DNA of 37,251 nucleotides from Pseudoalteromonas aurantia (GCF_005886875.1 NZ_PNBY01000043.1:1-37251); one strand, 5' to 3'; positions 7,712 to 16,470 are shown, counted from the stretch's first letter. A program made the numbers and translations. The notes: a model not told the origin generated them from the letters alone.

Positions 7712-8731
7712 TCACTTAATTTTATCGCCAGCTTCTTTTAATTGTGTGCTCTGTGGTGTCACCTTCGCCCCTTTATTTGCCCATTTACTCGGTAGTAGAG
7801 CCTTAAACCCTAAACGTATTGGTTTAATATAAATGGCTAGTAAAGAATCATGCCCCGCATCATACTTTCCCACGCCAATAGTAATATCAGGCGCTTGTGA
7901 CGCACGTATTAATGAACCAAATAACCGATCCCAAATGGCCAGTGCAGAGCCTAAATTGGTGTCGAAATGCTGTGGATTATCACTATGATGAATTTGATGC
8001 TGTGCAGGACTGATAAACCAACGTTCTAATCTATCGCCCCATGTAAAACGAATATGAGAATGCCTGAGGTTAGCGCCGAAAATATTAAATATAAATACAA
8101 ACGCATTTGCGCCGAGTATGTCATACATACTTAACCCTGTGCCAAATAGATGGTAGCCAAACCCCACCACAATACCTTGCGTCAATGCCATTCGACACGC
8201 ATAAAAGTAACTTTCTATCGGATGTGAACGATAAATTGTGAAGGGAGTCAGTACTTTCGCCGAATGATGCACTTTATGTATTTCCCATAAGCAAGGCACC
8301 TTGTGCAAAGCTAAATGCAATAAAAAACGCGTTAAATCATCGACAATGAATAACATCAGTGTAAATGAGACTATAACCAACTCACTGGGCCAATCTAAAT
8401 GTAATGGTGTCCCAAACAAATATTCCATTGAGTCAGTAATAAAAATTGCGACAGGTACCATGGTCAGCACAATGGGCGAAAAAGTAGCAGCTTTAATGAC
8501 TGTATTAGTGAAAAGAAGCCCATAATCGAGTTTGGCGCTCTTTGACAACCACACCGACTTAGGAAATAAAAACTTGAGAAACCCTTTTCCAGATTTGGCT
8601 TGTTCAACAGAAAAATAAACAGGTAGCGCCATGACAACAGCACTGAGCAAATAAGGAATATAGATCCGCTTATTTGCATCAAGTAGATAACTTGGTAACG
8701 CGATTAGACTCTGCCAAATTTGCTCTATCAT
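7712..8731 (-). CDS. Sterol desaturase / fatty acid hydroxylase family membrane protein
   Basis: Integral membrane di-iron oxygenase of the fatty acid hydroxylase superfamily, 339 residues with at least four hydrophobic segments. The histidine clusters are present: HLALH, then HKVHHS about 10 residues later, RSHPIES, then HSHIRF and the C-terminal QHQIHHS. This supports an active di-iron site on a lipid substrate, which cannot be named. The frame extends to a TTG at 8755, but GAGG lies 5 nt before ATG 8731, and the upstream part is occupied by a terminator hairpin and its T-run, so 8731 is the start. It follows the TonB receptor gene on the same strand. The terminator ends directly at its ribosome binding site, implying that expression needs read-through or antitermination. 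Confidence 0.88.
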   Translation of the reverse strand: MIEQIWQSLIALPSYLLDANKRIYIPYLLSAVVMALPVYFSVEQAKSGKGFLKFLFPKSVWLSKSAKLDYGLLFTNTVIKAATFSPIVLTMVPVAIFITDSMEYLFGTPLHLDWPSELVIVSFTLMLFIVDDLTRFLLHLALHKVPCLWEIHKVHHSAKVLTPFTIYRSHPIESYFYACRMALTQGIVVGFGYHLFGTGLSMYDILGANAFVFIFNIFGANLRHSHIRFTWGDRLERWFISPAQHQIHHSDNPQHFDTNLGSALAIWDRLFGSLIRASQAPDITIGVGKYDAGHDSLLAIYIKPIRLGFKALLPSKWANKGAKVTPQSTQLKEAGDKIK

Positions 8732-8740
8732 ACTTACCTC

Positions 8741-8767
8741 AAAAAAAAGGGCCAACTCAGTTGACCC
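8741..8767 (-). terminator. Intrinsic terminator abutting the desaturase ribosome binding site
   Basis: On the minus strand GGGTCAACT-G-AGTTGGCCC is a 9-bp stem (one G-T pair) followed by T8 (8748-8741). GAGG and the start ATG of the desaturase-like gene follow immediately. It ends the TonB-receptor transcript or acts as an attenuator for the desaturase gene. Confidence 0.8.
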
Positions 8768-8953
8768 GTTCCTTGGTGCAGTTGCTATTTTCTATTCTAT
8801 TTTTATCTACTTCGCTTGTTCGGCTTTTCTACTATGTTATCGGTTAACTCGCAAGGAATAAACGTGAACCGTAGATTCCACTTTGTATAAAAGCCAATAA
8901 AACTGATAAAAAACAAACAAAAAAGCTCAACAGCCCATCATACAACGTCTTAA

Positions 8954-11146
8954 TTAAAACTGATATTTGTAGCCAACCGATAGTTGCCTTGGCTTACCAG
9001 GACGAGCTCCGTAAGGACGACGGCTCACTATTTCAACTTCGTCAAGCACATTGTCTATTTTGACATACACATGGCCATATTGATCAAAGTCGTAGCTAGC
9101 TGACATATCAACGGTTACATTTGAAGGTAAATTAACACCCGAAAGAACTTCACCACTTCCAGCCACTTCCTTCATTTCACCAACATACTTGACCGACACA
9201 TCAAATTTCCAATTCCCACCAACTACCCCAATATTAAAAGTGGCCTGATGATCTGCTAAATATGGCAAGCTATCGCCAGGGTTGATGTAACCCCATTGTA
9301 CAAACCCTGATTGAAACTCATTCTTAAATTCACTTTGAGTATACGTATATACGAAACTATAAGGGACTTCGATTTGTAAATTAAGGGGATATGTTTGCGA
9401 GAATTGTACCTCCAAACCATACACATCAACTTCACCACCACTGAATGTCTCCCCCACTATGTTACCACAATTTGAAAAACCACATGTTTCTGTTAAGTTT
9501 TTATAATCATTAAAAAATGAAACAACTTCTAATTGTGTTACGCCATCGTTGAATCGACCGCCAAACTCATAATTTATGCTATTTTCTAACCCTTTGGATG
9601 CCGCATTTTTTGGTGCGGATGGTACAAACCCTTCATGAATACCAAATAAAAGCCCGGAGTCTTCAGAAAGCTGATAAAAACCACTTAGGCTTGGTAACCA
9701 AATATGTGTTGACTTATCTTGCCATAAATTATCATCACGTAAATCTTGATAATGCATGTCCATAAACTCACCACGTACACCTATGCCTAACGTCAATGCA
9801 TCTAGCGTGATTTTATCTTCAATGTAAACTGACCAAGCTTTTGTAGATTCAATGTCATTGGTTGCAGGACGAATACCAAGCATAGCGTCTTGTGCTATTC
9901 CTGAAACCATTTGATAGGTTTCCTCAAAATGCTTACGTTCTATTTCATCTTCATGATAACGGACACCTGTGGCGATATTATGGGTCAATCCAAAAATTGA
10001 TTGTTCAAAATCTGCATCAACTTGAATACCTTGAGAGTAATATGCTCTGTCGTTAGTCCCCACATTTAAATATTGAGTTGGAAAACCATCAGCCACTGAA
10101 TCTAACTGACCAGACAGCACCGCGTAGGCTAATTCATACTTATCAGGGTCACGTAAAATTGTTTGTAATTTTACAGGGTTGTTTAATAAGCTATTTAACT
10201 TCTTCCAAGCTCTTTCGTAATCATTACGGTATACACGTGTTGCCACGCTGAAATTCTCTCCATCTGCAAAATGTGAAAACATCACTTGCTGATGAGTCGT
10301 ATCCATTAAAGCTGGTTGAGATGCGGCATACCTTCTATAGGGGTTATCTGAAAAGTCACTGTCTGTGAGACCCAGATAAGTTTCATCAGACTCTTCACCT
10401 GAGTAAGATAATTTAAGTCCAACGGTATGATCAATATCCTGTGTTGCAAATTTATAATTGAATTTTGCCAGTAGATCATTTTTCTCAAAACCGGTATTAC
10501 CTCCACCATCGAGTTTTTTAAAACCATCAGCTTTTAGAGTGACCCCTTCAAGCAAAAAACCGACATTATTAACCACCGAACCAAAGTGGCCGTGTGCTTT
10601 TTGATAGCCATCAGAACCAACAGATAAATCAATGCCACCTTCAGAAAATTCAGGGATTTGACGGGTAACTAAGTTCAGAGCTCCAGCAACTGTTTGTGGG
10701 CCATGCTTAATGACCGCTGGCCCTTTAAATACTTCCACCGCCGTCATTCGTGTTAAAATAGGAAAATAATAGGCCGCAGGTGCTGAATAAGGAGAAGGAC
10801 CAATAAGAACACCGTCTTCCATAATGCTTATTTTTTTACTTCTCTCAGGGGTTACACCTCTAAAGCCAATATTTGGCCTCAAGCCATAACCATCTTCTTC
10901 TCTAATATTAATCCCAGGAACTGAAGCAAGTACCCGGTGGATATCATTGTATTCAAATTTCTCTAATTCAGCCTCGCCAATCAGAGTCGCCGACCCTGCT
11001 TCTGTTCTTAACTTATCATAATGACTAATAATCGTAATATGTTCTAAGCCATCATCACTATTTTCTTCTGCCGCATGTGCAAAAGGTAACAATAGCGCAA
11101 GCGTAACAGCAGTGGCGGATTTAGTTAATTTAATTGAGTTAGTCAT
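8954..11146 (-). CDS. TonB-dependent receptor, FecA-like plug, imelysin-linked
   Basis: Outer-membrane TonB-dependent receptor of 730 residues. It has a signal peptide (ending FAHA|AEE), a TonB-box-like EHITIIS, a plug domain with IHRVLASVPGINIREEDG and LRPNIGFRGVTPERSKKISI, then SAPAAYYFPILTRMTAVEVF and HGPQTVAGALNLVTRQIP, and a barrel ending in GYKYQF. The plug resembles the FecA/ferric-citrate-like group but has no N-terminal signalling (STN) extension, so it should not drive an ECF sigma cascade. Two starts are possible: GTG 11152 or ATG 11146. AGGTGAT places the ATG well, and the ATG overlaps the imelysin stop by 8 nt, giving translational coupling. Coupling to an imelysin lipoprotein suggests metal or metal-chelate uptake; the ligand is not known. 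Confidence 0.88.
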   Translation of the reverse strand: MTNSIKLTKSATAVTLALLLPFAHAAEENSDDGLEHITIISHYDKLRTEAGSATLIGEAELEKFEYNDIHRVLASVPGINIREEDGYGLRPNIGFRGVTPERSKKISIMEDGVLIGPSPYSAPAAYYFPILTRMTAVEVFKGPAVIKHGPQTVAGALNLVTRQIPEFSEGGIDLSVGSDGYQKAHGHFGSVVNNVGFLLEGVTLKADGFKKLDGGGNTGFEKNDLLAKFNYKFATQDIDHTVGLKLSYSGEESDETYLGLTDSDFSDNPYRRYAASQPALMDTTHQQVMFSHFADGENFSVATRVYRNDYERAWKKLNSLLNNPVKLQTILRDPDKYELAYAVLSGQLDSVADGFPTQYLNVGTNDRAYYSQGIQVDADFEQSIFGLTHNIATGVRYHEDEIERKHFEETYQMVSGIAQDAMLGIRPATNDIESTKAWSVYIEDKITLDALTLGIGVRGEFMDMHYQDLRDDNLWQDKSTHIWLPSLSGFYQLSEDSGLLFGIHEGFVPSAPKNAASKGLENSINYEFGGRFNDGVTQLEVVSFFNDYKNLTETCGFSNCGNIVGETFSGGEVDVYGLEVQFSQTYPLNLQIEVPYSFVYTYTQSEFKNEFQSGFVQWGYINPGDSLPYLADHQATFNIGVVGGNWKFDVSVKYVGEMKEVAGSGEVLSGVNLPSNVTVDMSASYDFDQYGHVYVKIDNVLDEVEIVSRRPYGARPGKPRQLSVGYKYQF

Positions 11147-12458
11147 TATCACCTGCCGATGTTTTAGGAAGTTCTAGCGCGAGTTTATTTATAAAATCAT
11201 TCTTAAGTTGATCAGTGACATCCTTCACTTTTGCATGGGTATTTTCAACTTTTTCATTATCACTGCTCAATGCATCATACAAGCTTGCCTCAATGGCATC
11301 TGTAGCTGCTTTTGCTTCATTTAAGCCATCTACCATCAGGTCTTTGGTATCTTGAGCGTTTGACTCAACTAAAAAATCATCAAATCCAATTTGAGCATCA
11401 GCGCTCTCAGCGTTACCTAAAAACAATGCTTCAAACGCAATTAAATTTGCTTTTAAGTTATCAACCGAATATTTAGCAATAGAATTTTCAACATCCTTTG
11501 GACAAACCGACAAGCCACAAGAATTTTCAAATTTACCAAGTGGAAGACCTAATTTAAAATCCTTTACTTCTTTATCAAGATAAAATAGCGCATCAGATAT
11601 TGCATTAATTGCTTTTAAAGGAGTCGTAAACGAATTACCAACATCTCCAGCATTTTTTAGTTCATTGGCGTAACCATCTTCCGCAGTCCATTGTGATACT
11701 AGTAGTTGTGCATTTTCATTTAAGTCTTTACTAACCTCAGTTGCAAACTTACAACGTGCAATTTTAATCGATTGCTCAGAGCGAGAATTCCAATCGGCAA
11801 GTGCATCATTGGTCGTACTACAATTGTGCTCATAAGACGTATTAAACAGTAGATGTTCTAGCGACAACAAGCCTCTTCGTGTGAACGTACGATCTTTTAA
11901 ATTGTAAGGTCTTGCATTATTTAAATTAATTACCCCATCTTCAAAATAAGCCGTATCCTGATCAACACCACATAAACTCTTTGAAGGCCAAGAATAAATA
12001 ACGTTTCTTAAAGCACTTTCATTTGTTACAAGTGGTCCTAACTGCATAAGCTCGGCTTGTTGCCAAATGCTCATTGTGCTTTGCCAGCTCTGCTTAGCCA
12101 AATCAAAACTTGCATCACGCTCAGTAAAATCTGTTGTGCTATCGTCGATTGTTTGTTCAATACTACAATAATTGTTTATATTGTTGTGTAAAGAGGCTGT
12201 TTCGCTTTGAAATGACGTAAATGTTGGGGTGATAACTTGATCAACAAGACCAGCGAGCAAAGCTTTTTCATCAAAGGAAGGTGTGCCGCCACTATTGTTA
12301 CCTCCACCACTATTGCCGTTACCATTATTTGACCCATTATCTGAGCCATCATCAAAAGCGCTTCCAGACTGACCTGATGAACTTTCACCGCAGCCCATTA
12401 ATCCTAAAGAAAAAACTAAGGCTAAAGGAATACACTTTAATTGCGAAACATAATTCAT
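11139..12458 (-). CDS. Imelysin-family (M75) lipoprotein
   Basis: A 439-residue lipoprotein with lipobox LMGC (C23), then a Ser/Gly/Asn-rich linker at about 26-58, then an imelysin-like helical domain. Imelysin-family features are the N-terminal helix around DKALLAGLVDQVITPTF, the repeat-like region SKSLCGVDQDTAYFEDG, and GLLSLEHLLFNTS. The last corresponds to the GxHxxE region, but reads GLLSLE, so the histidine of that motif is absent. Imelysin proteins (IrpA, EfeO-like, Algp7-like) are implicated in iron or other metal handling; peptidase activity is doubtful. AGGA lies 6 nt before the ATG. Upstream is the DUF4856 gene with a terminator between them; downstream it overlaps the TonB receptor start. 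Likely a periplasmic-side metal-binding partner of that receptor. Confidence 0.87.
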   Translation of the reverse strand: MNYVSQLKCIPLALVFSLGLMGCGESSSGQSGSAFDDGSDNGSNNGNGNSGGGNNSGGTPSFDEKALLAGLVDQVITPTFTSFQSETASLHNNINNYCSIEQTIDDSTTDFTERDASFDLAKQSWQSTMSIWQQAELMQLGPLVTNESALRNVIYSWPSKSLCGVDQDTAYFEDGVINLNNARPYNLKDRTFTRRGLLSLEHLLFNTSYEHNCSTTNDALADWNSRSEQSIKIARCKFATEVSKDLNENAQLLVSQWTAEDGYANELKNAGDVGNSFTTPLKAINAISDALFYLDKEVKDFKLGLPLGKFENSCGLSVCPKDVENSIAKYSVDNLKANLIAFEALFLGNAESADAQIGFDDFLVESNAQDTKDLMVDGLNEAKAATDAIEASLYDALSSDNEKVENTHAKVKDVTDQLKNDFINKLALELPKTSAGDND

Positions 12459-12482
12459 GGTTGTTCCTAATTATTTAACTAT

Positions 12483-12517
12483 AAAAAAAGGTTAGCTCTT
12501 GTTAAAAAGCTAACCTT
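12483..12517 (-). terminator. Intrinsic terminator inside the DUF4856-imelysin operon
   Basis: Arms AAGGTTAGCT (12488-12497) and AGCTAACCTT (12508-12517) form a perfect 10-bp stem with a T-run on the minus strand (12489-12483). It lies between the DUF4856 stop and the imelysin start, so the first lipoprotein mRNA should be more abundant than the downstream genes. Confidence 0.85.
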
Positions 12518-12539
12518 GTTCATTATCTAAATGGCTGTA

Positions 12540-14411
12540 TTACCATCCAAGAACATTGTCTTCATTGAAGTCATATGCATCTTTCAATAAATCACGGGCA
12601 AGCTTTAAATCAGCTATATACGCTTCGATATCAGCAGTAACTAGCACTGGCGCATCACCGAACAAAGTGTGTAACTCAACAAATTTAGTGGCACCAACTG
12701 TGTCTTTTTTAGGGTTTAAATCACTGTCAGCGAACGGAGAAAATGGGCTAAACTGGAAGTTCAAACCAAAACCTTTCATTTCACCCCAGTGCTTAGCAAG
12801 TGACGCAAATTCATCGGCAGTGTACTCACCATCTTTAATTTTATCGTAATCACCTAGGGAATCATTGATGTAATGAACAACTGTTGCTGCAATGGCTTTT
12901 TCCCAAGCTAAAGCTGCATCAAACACGTGTGCTTTTACTTGTGTCATTTGCTCGTCAGTTAATTCTACGCCAACATTATCGTTAAGGATCTTTCGACCTT
13001 GAATAAAGTTAGTCACTGCAACCGCAGTAAAATCTGTAGTAACATTACTTGGCTTATTAATGATGTTGCCTTCATCATCCTTTTCAAGTGTACCTCTGTC
13101 ACGTTTAGCAGCATTTGAGGCATTACCCCAAATAAACTCTGCAGCTAAGTCATATTTGCCATCCATATCGGCATCGTACTTACCTTGGTGCGTGTCTCTA
13201 CCACCTTTTTTAGCAATCTCGTCATCAGACAGCTCTAAATAGTGACGGTTCGCGCCAAAATAACCAAAACCTTCGTCAAATTGATGTTCAAGAGAAGTAT
13301 AAGGTTTACCTTCTTTATGCGCTTCAACATTCTGAGAGTCTAGACCCTCATCAAGATAATCGTCTGTACCTTGAGAAAACATCAATGCACCAAGTGTGTG
13401 CTTTTGTACTAGTTGCACTAGGTCATGACCTTGAGGCGTTATATAAGCTTTTGTGATCTCATTACCAGCAGGATCTTTCAATTGTTCGCCATCAACCATT
13501 GCTTTGATCTGTGCTTCAAACAAGTCAAAGTAAAATTTTACTAATCCCTCTGCTGTTTTCTTGTTATCTCCAAAATCAGTCCAACCCGCAAACCCTGTAC
13601 CGTCTTCTTTTAACCAGTCTTTGTACATTTTAGAAGGATCTGCGCCAGCTATTTTACCGCTGAGCTCTTTACCAGAACCTGAAATATCAGCAAAAGTTGT
13701 TTGTGCGTAGTTTGCTTCCAGTGAATCACTGTCGCCTAAATGAGTGATTTCATCATCTGCAACCGCAGCATAGTCACCCCATAATGCATCTAAACGAGTG
13801 CGTGCAATTGTCGGAGCATCAGTGCCAAGTCCTGCAATATATTCAGCATTGAATTTGCTCATGTAAGACTTAATTTCAGATGATAATGCATGACGCGCCG
13901 TTTGACCTGTATACGATACCGAAGATCCAGTTGCATCAGCAAGCTTAGTATCAAATTCATACACATTTACACCTGGTGTTGCAGCCGTATCAGCAACCGA
14001 TAACTCAAGATCTTTTTCAAATGAAAGGTCGCCCGCGTCAGTTACCACTATTTTAACAGAAATTGTTTCATCAGCAGCCATCTGCTCGAAGTTTAAAGCA
14101 TGGTGACTTGCCAATTTAAGCATAGTGCCTTCAATTGTGAAACGCACATCATCAGTAGTAAACGTATGTCCATCTTCAGCGTCATCTTCGGCTGTCAAAG
14201 ATCCAACTTCTGCACCAACCACATCTTCAGCAATAACAGTTGATGATAAGTTAATATCTGTTGGCGCTGTGTTTGTAGGCGCTGGAGTTGGTGTTGGAGT
14301 TGGTGTTGGTGTTGGAGTTGGCTCATTAGAATTAGATGACCCTCCACACGCAGTTAAACCCAAGGTTGCAGCCAGAATAGAAGTAGCGAGAAGAGACTTA
14401 CGTAAAATCAT
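12540..14411 (-). CDS. Lipoprotein with cadherin-like and DUF4856 domains
   Basis: A 623-residue lipoprotein: lipobox LTAC (C22), a (TP)n linker at about 31-46, a cadherin-like domain at about 48-145 (APTDINLSSTVIAED, AEVGSLTAEDDAEDGHTFT, LNFEQMAADETISVKIVVTD), then a long DUF4856 domain from about 150 to the end (YEFDTKLADATGSSVSYTGQ). DUF4856 proteins occur next to imelysin and TonB-receptor genes in marine proteobacteria and Bacteroidetes, but have no established activity. The C-terminal part is acidic and ends EDNVLGW. GAGG lies 8 nt before the ATG. It is first in a minus-strand operon with a good promoter at 14465-14492 and followed by an intrinsic terminator. A role as a surface or periplasmic metal-binding component is inference only. 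Confidence 0.87.
   Translation of the reverse strand: MILRKSLLATSILAATLGLTACGGSSNSNEPTPTPTPTPTPTPAPTNTAPTDINLSSTVIAEDVVGAEVGSLTAEDDAEDGHTFTTDDVRFTIEGTMLKLASHHALNFEQMAADETISVKIVVTDAGDLSFEKDLELSVADTAATPGVNVYEFDTKLADATGSSVSYTGQTARHALSSEIKSYMSKFNAEYIAGLGTDAPTIARTRLDALWGDYAAVADDEITHLGDSDSLEANYAQTTFADISGSGKELSGKIAGADPSKMYKDWLKEDGTGFAGWTDFGDNKKTAEGLVKFYFDLFEAQIKAMVDGEQLKDPAGNEITKAYITPQGHDLVQLVQKHTLGALMFSQGTDDYLDEGLDSQNVEAHKEGKPYTSLEHQFDEGFGYFGANRHYLELSDDEIAKKGGRDTHQGKYDADMDGKYDLAAEFIWGNASNAAKRDRGTLEKDDEGNIINKPSNVTTDFTAVAVTNFIQGRKILNDNVGVELTDEQMTQVKAHVFDAALAWEKAIAATVVHYINDSLGDYDKIKDGEYTADEFASLAKHWGEMKGFGLNFQFSPFSPFADSDLNPKKDTVGATKFVELHTLFGDAPVLVTADIEAYIADLKLARDLLKDAYDFNEDNVLGW
14284..14320 (+). repeat. 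Short in-frame hexamer repeat coding Thr-Pro
   Basis: Alternating GGAGTT/GGTGTT hexamers on the plus strand encode the (TP)n linker of the DUF4856 lipoprotein on the minus strand. Changes in copy number would keep the frame, so this gives length variation rather than on/off phase variation. Confidence 0.7.
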
Positions 14412-14464
14412 TGATGATTTCCTCTGAAAATTAATATTATTTACATTTTCTTATTCAGGATAAA

Positions 14465-14492
14465 AGTATACACGCATATAAATAGCAATCAA
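14465..14492 (-). promoter_or_regulatory. Sigma70-type promoter of the DUF4856-imelysin-TonB operon
   Basis: Minus strand -35 TTGATT (14492-14487), 16-nt spacer, -10 TATACT (14470-14465), about 54 nt before the start codon. The AT-rich flank AATAATATTGATTGCTATT, which covers the -35, matches the 19-bp Fur consensus at 11 positions by my count; that is suggestive of iron control but not decisive. Confidence 0.55.
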
Positions 14493-14697
14493 TATTATTT
14501 GCGTTGCCAAAACAAAGTTAATATAAAAGTTTGTAGAGTCGTAGCCATAAAAAATCAGCAATTTACAGAATGAAAACGGCTTAGAGTACAGTTATGTTCA
14601 GTAATCTGCATGTTAATCATTTCGATTTAAAACTCTGCTTTTGTTTTGTTTTTTCTTTCTATCCTTGAAGATTACATTGCAAAAAAAGCAACAAAAA

Positions 14698-15381
14698 CTA
14701 TTTCCATGCCTCTCTCACAAAAATATAACCTTGTTTCCAAATGGTTTTTATTTTGCTTGGCTGTGAGGGGTCATCCTCTAATTTTTTGCGCAGTCTCGAG
14801 ATACGCACATCCACCGTGCGTGTATCATCTTGATAAGGTTTTTCTATGATTGTTTGGTACACATATTCGCGGCTTAACACGTTTCCAGCATTACGTGCCA
14901 ATAACCATAATAGTTCAAACTCGTGACTTGTCAGATAAACTTCTCGATTATTGAGTGTTACCAAACGTGCCTGGGAGTCAACCACTAGGCTACCAAAGGT
15001 CAGTACAGCAGATTTATCTGATGAATATTGACGAAGCAATGCATTTAAGCGAGCTTGCCATAACCTTGGCGTTGCCGAAGTGGTGATCACATCATCAGCA
15101 CCAGACTCTAGTAATGCACTATGCGTATCTTCATCCTTTAAATCTGTGCACACCATGATAGGTGCTAAGAACTTAGCTTTTACTTTTTCAATTAAATGGG
15201 TTGGATCACCCAGAGTAAAGTGTTCACTTAACACCACCCCACATACATCCTCGCTCGTAGCCCACTGCGACATTTCATCCATATCTGAAAACTGAAAAAC
15301 CTCATGTCCCGCTTCTTCAAACATTATTTTGCGTTGCGTGAAACACTCAACTTCGCTTTCAGCTATCAAGATTTTAGCCAT
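14698..15381 (-). CDS. Orphan OmpR-family response regulator lacking the phosphoacceptor Asp
   Basis: A 227-residue protein with a receiver-like domain (1-118) and an OmpR-type winged helix (about 128-225: LTSHEFELLWLLARNAGNVL, RTVDVRISRLRKKLEDD, KTIWKQGYIFV). The DNA-binding part is fully typical. The receiver is degenerate. The phosphoacceptor position in VVLSEHF is Ser52 instead of Asp. The acidic pair near the N-terminus is replaced by E8 and E10 (LIAESE). The lysine after GADD is missing (GADDVITTSA). It therefore probably works without phosphorylation. No histidine kinase is adjacent. AGGT precedes the ATG. Neighbours are the DUF4856 operon downstream and ilvY upstream on the same strand, 68 nt away. 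Target genes cannot be predicted. Confidence 0.88.
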   Translation of the reverse strand: MAKILIAESEVECFTQRKIMFEEAGHEVFQFSDMDEMSQWATSEDVCGVVLSEHFTLGDPTHLIEKVKAKFLAPIMVCTDLKDEDTHSALLESGADDVITTSATPRLWQARLNALLRQYSSDKSAVLTFGSLVVDSQARLVTLNNREVYLTSHEFELLWLLARNAGNVLSREYVYQTIIEKPYQDDTRTVDVRISRLRKKLEDDPSQPSKIKTIWKQGYIFVREAWK

Positions 15382-15449
15382 TACTACACCTAAAGGATTA
15401 GTTTTTATTTTATTTCGGCTAGTTTAATGTCTGAAACTGAATGGCACCT

Positions 15450-16349
15450 TTACAAGCGAAACAAATTTTCAGCAGTTTCCCACAAGACTGTAACAACAGG
15501 ATCCGTTAAGCGCTTTGTTTTGCACACCAAACCAATTTCTATTGGCTCTATTAAATCCAGTGAACTGAGATAGCGGACCTGATCTTTAAAAGGGCTTTGC
15601 GCTAAAACTATTTCAGGCACACACGCCACACCAAAGCCTAAGCTTGCTAGTGCAACCATTGCTTCATGGCCTGAGACATGGGCATACACTCGCGGTGTAA
15701 AAGCCTGCGTTTTACAAAACTGATCTAATCGGTCTTTTAGTATCCCTTGTTCAGGCATAATAAAAGGGAGTTGGCTCCACTGAATGTTGTTGCTCTGCTG
15801 CGATGAAAGTAACTCTGTTAGTGGACACGCCATAATGGGTGCAACAATAACCAACTGTGACTGTCCTATTGGTAAATAAGATGTACCTTGTGGTAGCTGT
15901 GCAGGTTTGACTGCTACGGCAAGATCTTCTTTGTCGTTTAATACATGCGTAATAGATAGTGCAGGGTCTCCGGTATTTAAATTAAGCTCAATGGCCGGAT
16001 ACTGCTGCCTAAATTTCGCAAATAGGTCATAAACAAAACTATAGGTTGCGGTGACTGAGCAATAAAAGCTTAACTCACCGCTTAAAGGCTGGCCATTATC
16101 TTGGCACTCACTCTTAAATTGCCGCCACTGTGCCAATGAGGAGCGTGCATACTCAACAAAAGCCTTACCTTGAGCTGTTAAACTCACGCTACGATTATCC
16201 CTAATAAATAAAGCGATATTTAGCTCCTTTTCAAGCTGCTTTATTTGTCTGCTTAACGTGGGTGCACTAATATGGCACTGCTCGCTCGCACGGCCAAAAT
16301 GCAATGTTTCAGCTAAGGCTAAAAAGTACTTTAACTGTTTATGATCCAT
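15450..16349 (-). CDS. ilvY: LysR-type regulator IlvY
   Basis: LysR-family activator of 299 residues. The N-terminal winged helix-turn-helix (about 1-60: MDHKQLKYFLALAETLHFGR, then APTLSRQIKQLEKELNIALF) is followed by a periplasmic-binding-protein-like effector domain (about 88-299). Its position divergent from ilvC, with a 121-bp shared intergenic region, is the classic ilvY-ilvC arrangement, in which IlvY activates ilvC in response to acetolactate or acetohydroxybutyrate and represses itself. GAGG lies 4 nt before the ATG. The identification as IlvY rests mainly on this context plus the ILVY-like N-terminus. Confidence 0.88.
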   Translation of the reverse strand: MDHKQLKYFLALAETLHFGRASEQCHISAPTLSRQIKQLEKELNIALFIRDNRSVSLTAQGKAFVEYARSSLAQWRQFKSECQDNGQPLSGELSFYCSVTATYSFVYDLFAKFRQQYPAIELNLNTGDPALSITHVLNDKEDLAVAVKPAQLPQGTSYLPIGQSQLVIVAPIMACPLTELLSSQQSNNIQWSQLPFIMPEQGILKDRLDQFCKTQAFTPRVYAHVSGHEAMVALASLGFGVACVPEIVLAQSPFKDQVRYLSSLDLIEPIEIGLVCKTKRLTDPVVTVLWETAENLFRL

Positions 16350-16470
16350 ACGCCCTCATGTTTCACGTTATGAAATACTGTAATTCAAATATATCATTTT
16401 ACGTAATTTAAAACAGGACATATGCTGGCTTTATATTCTATTTAATACTCTATTATTTTAAGGTACTAAC

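Noticed and set aside
14125..14427. Plus-strand 100-codon open frame opposite the DUF4856 gene
   Set aside because: It is the shadow of the lipoprotein gene; its Val/Gly repeat is the complement of the Thr-Pro linker, and it has no ribosome binding site or family resemblance.
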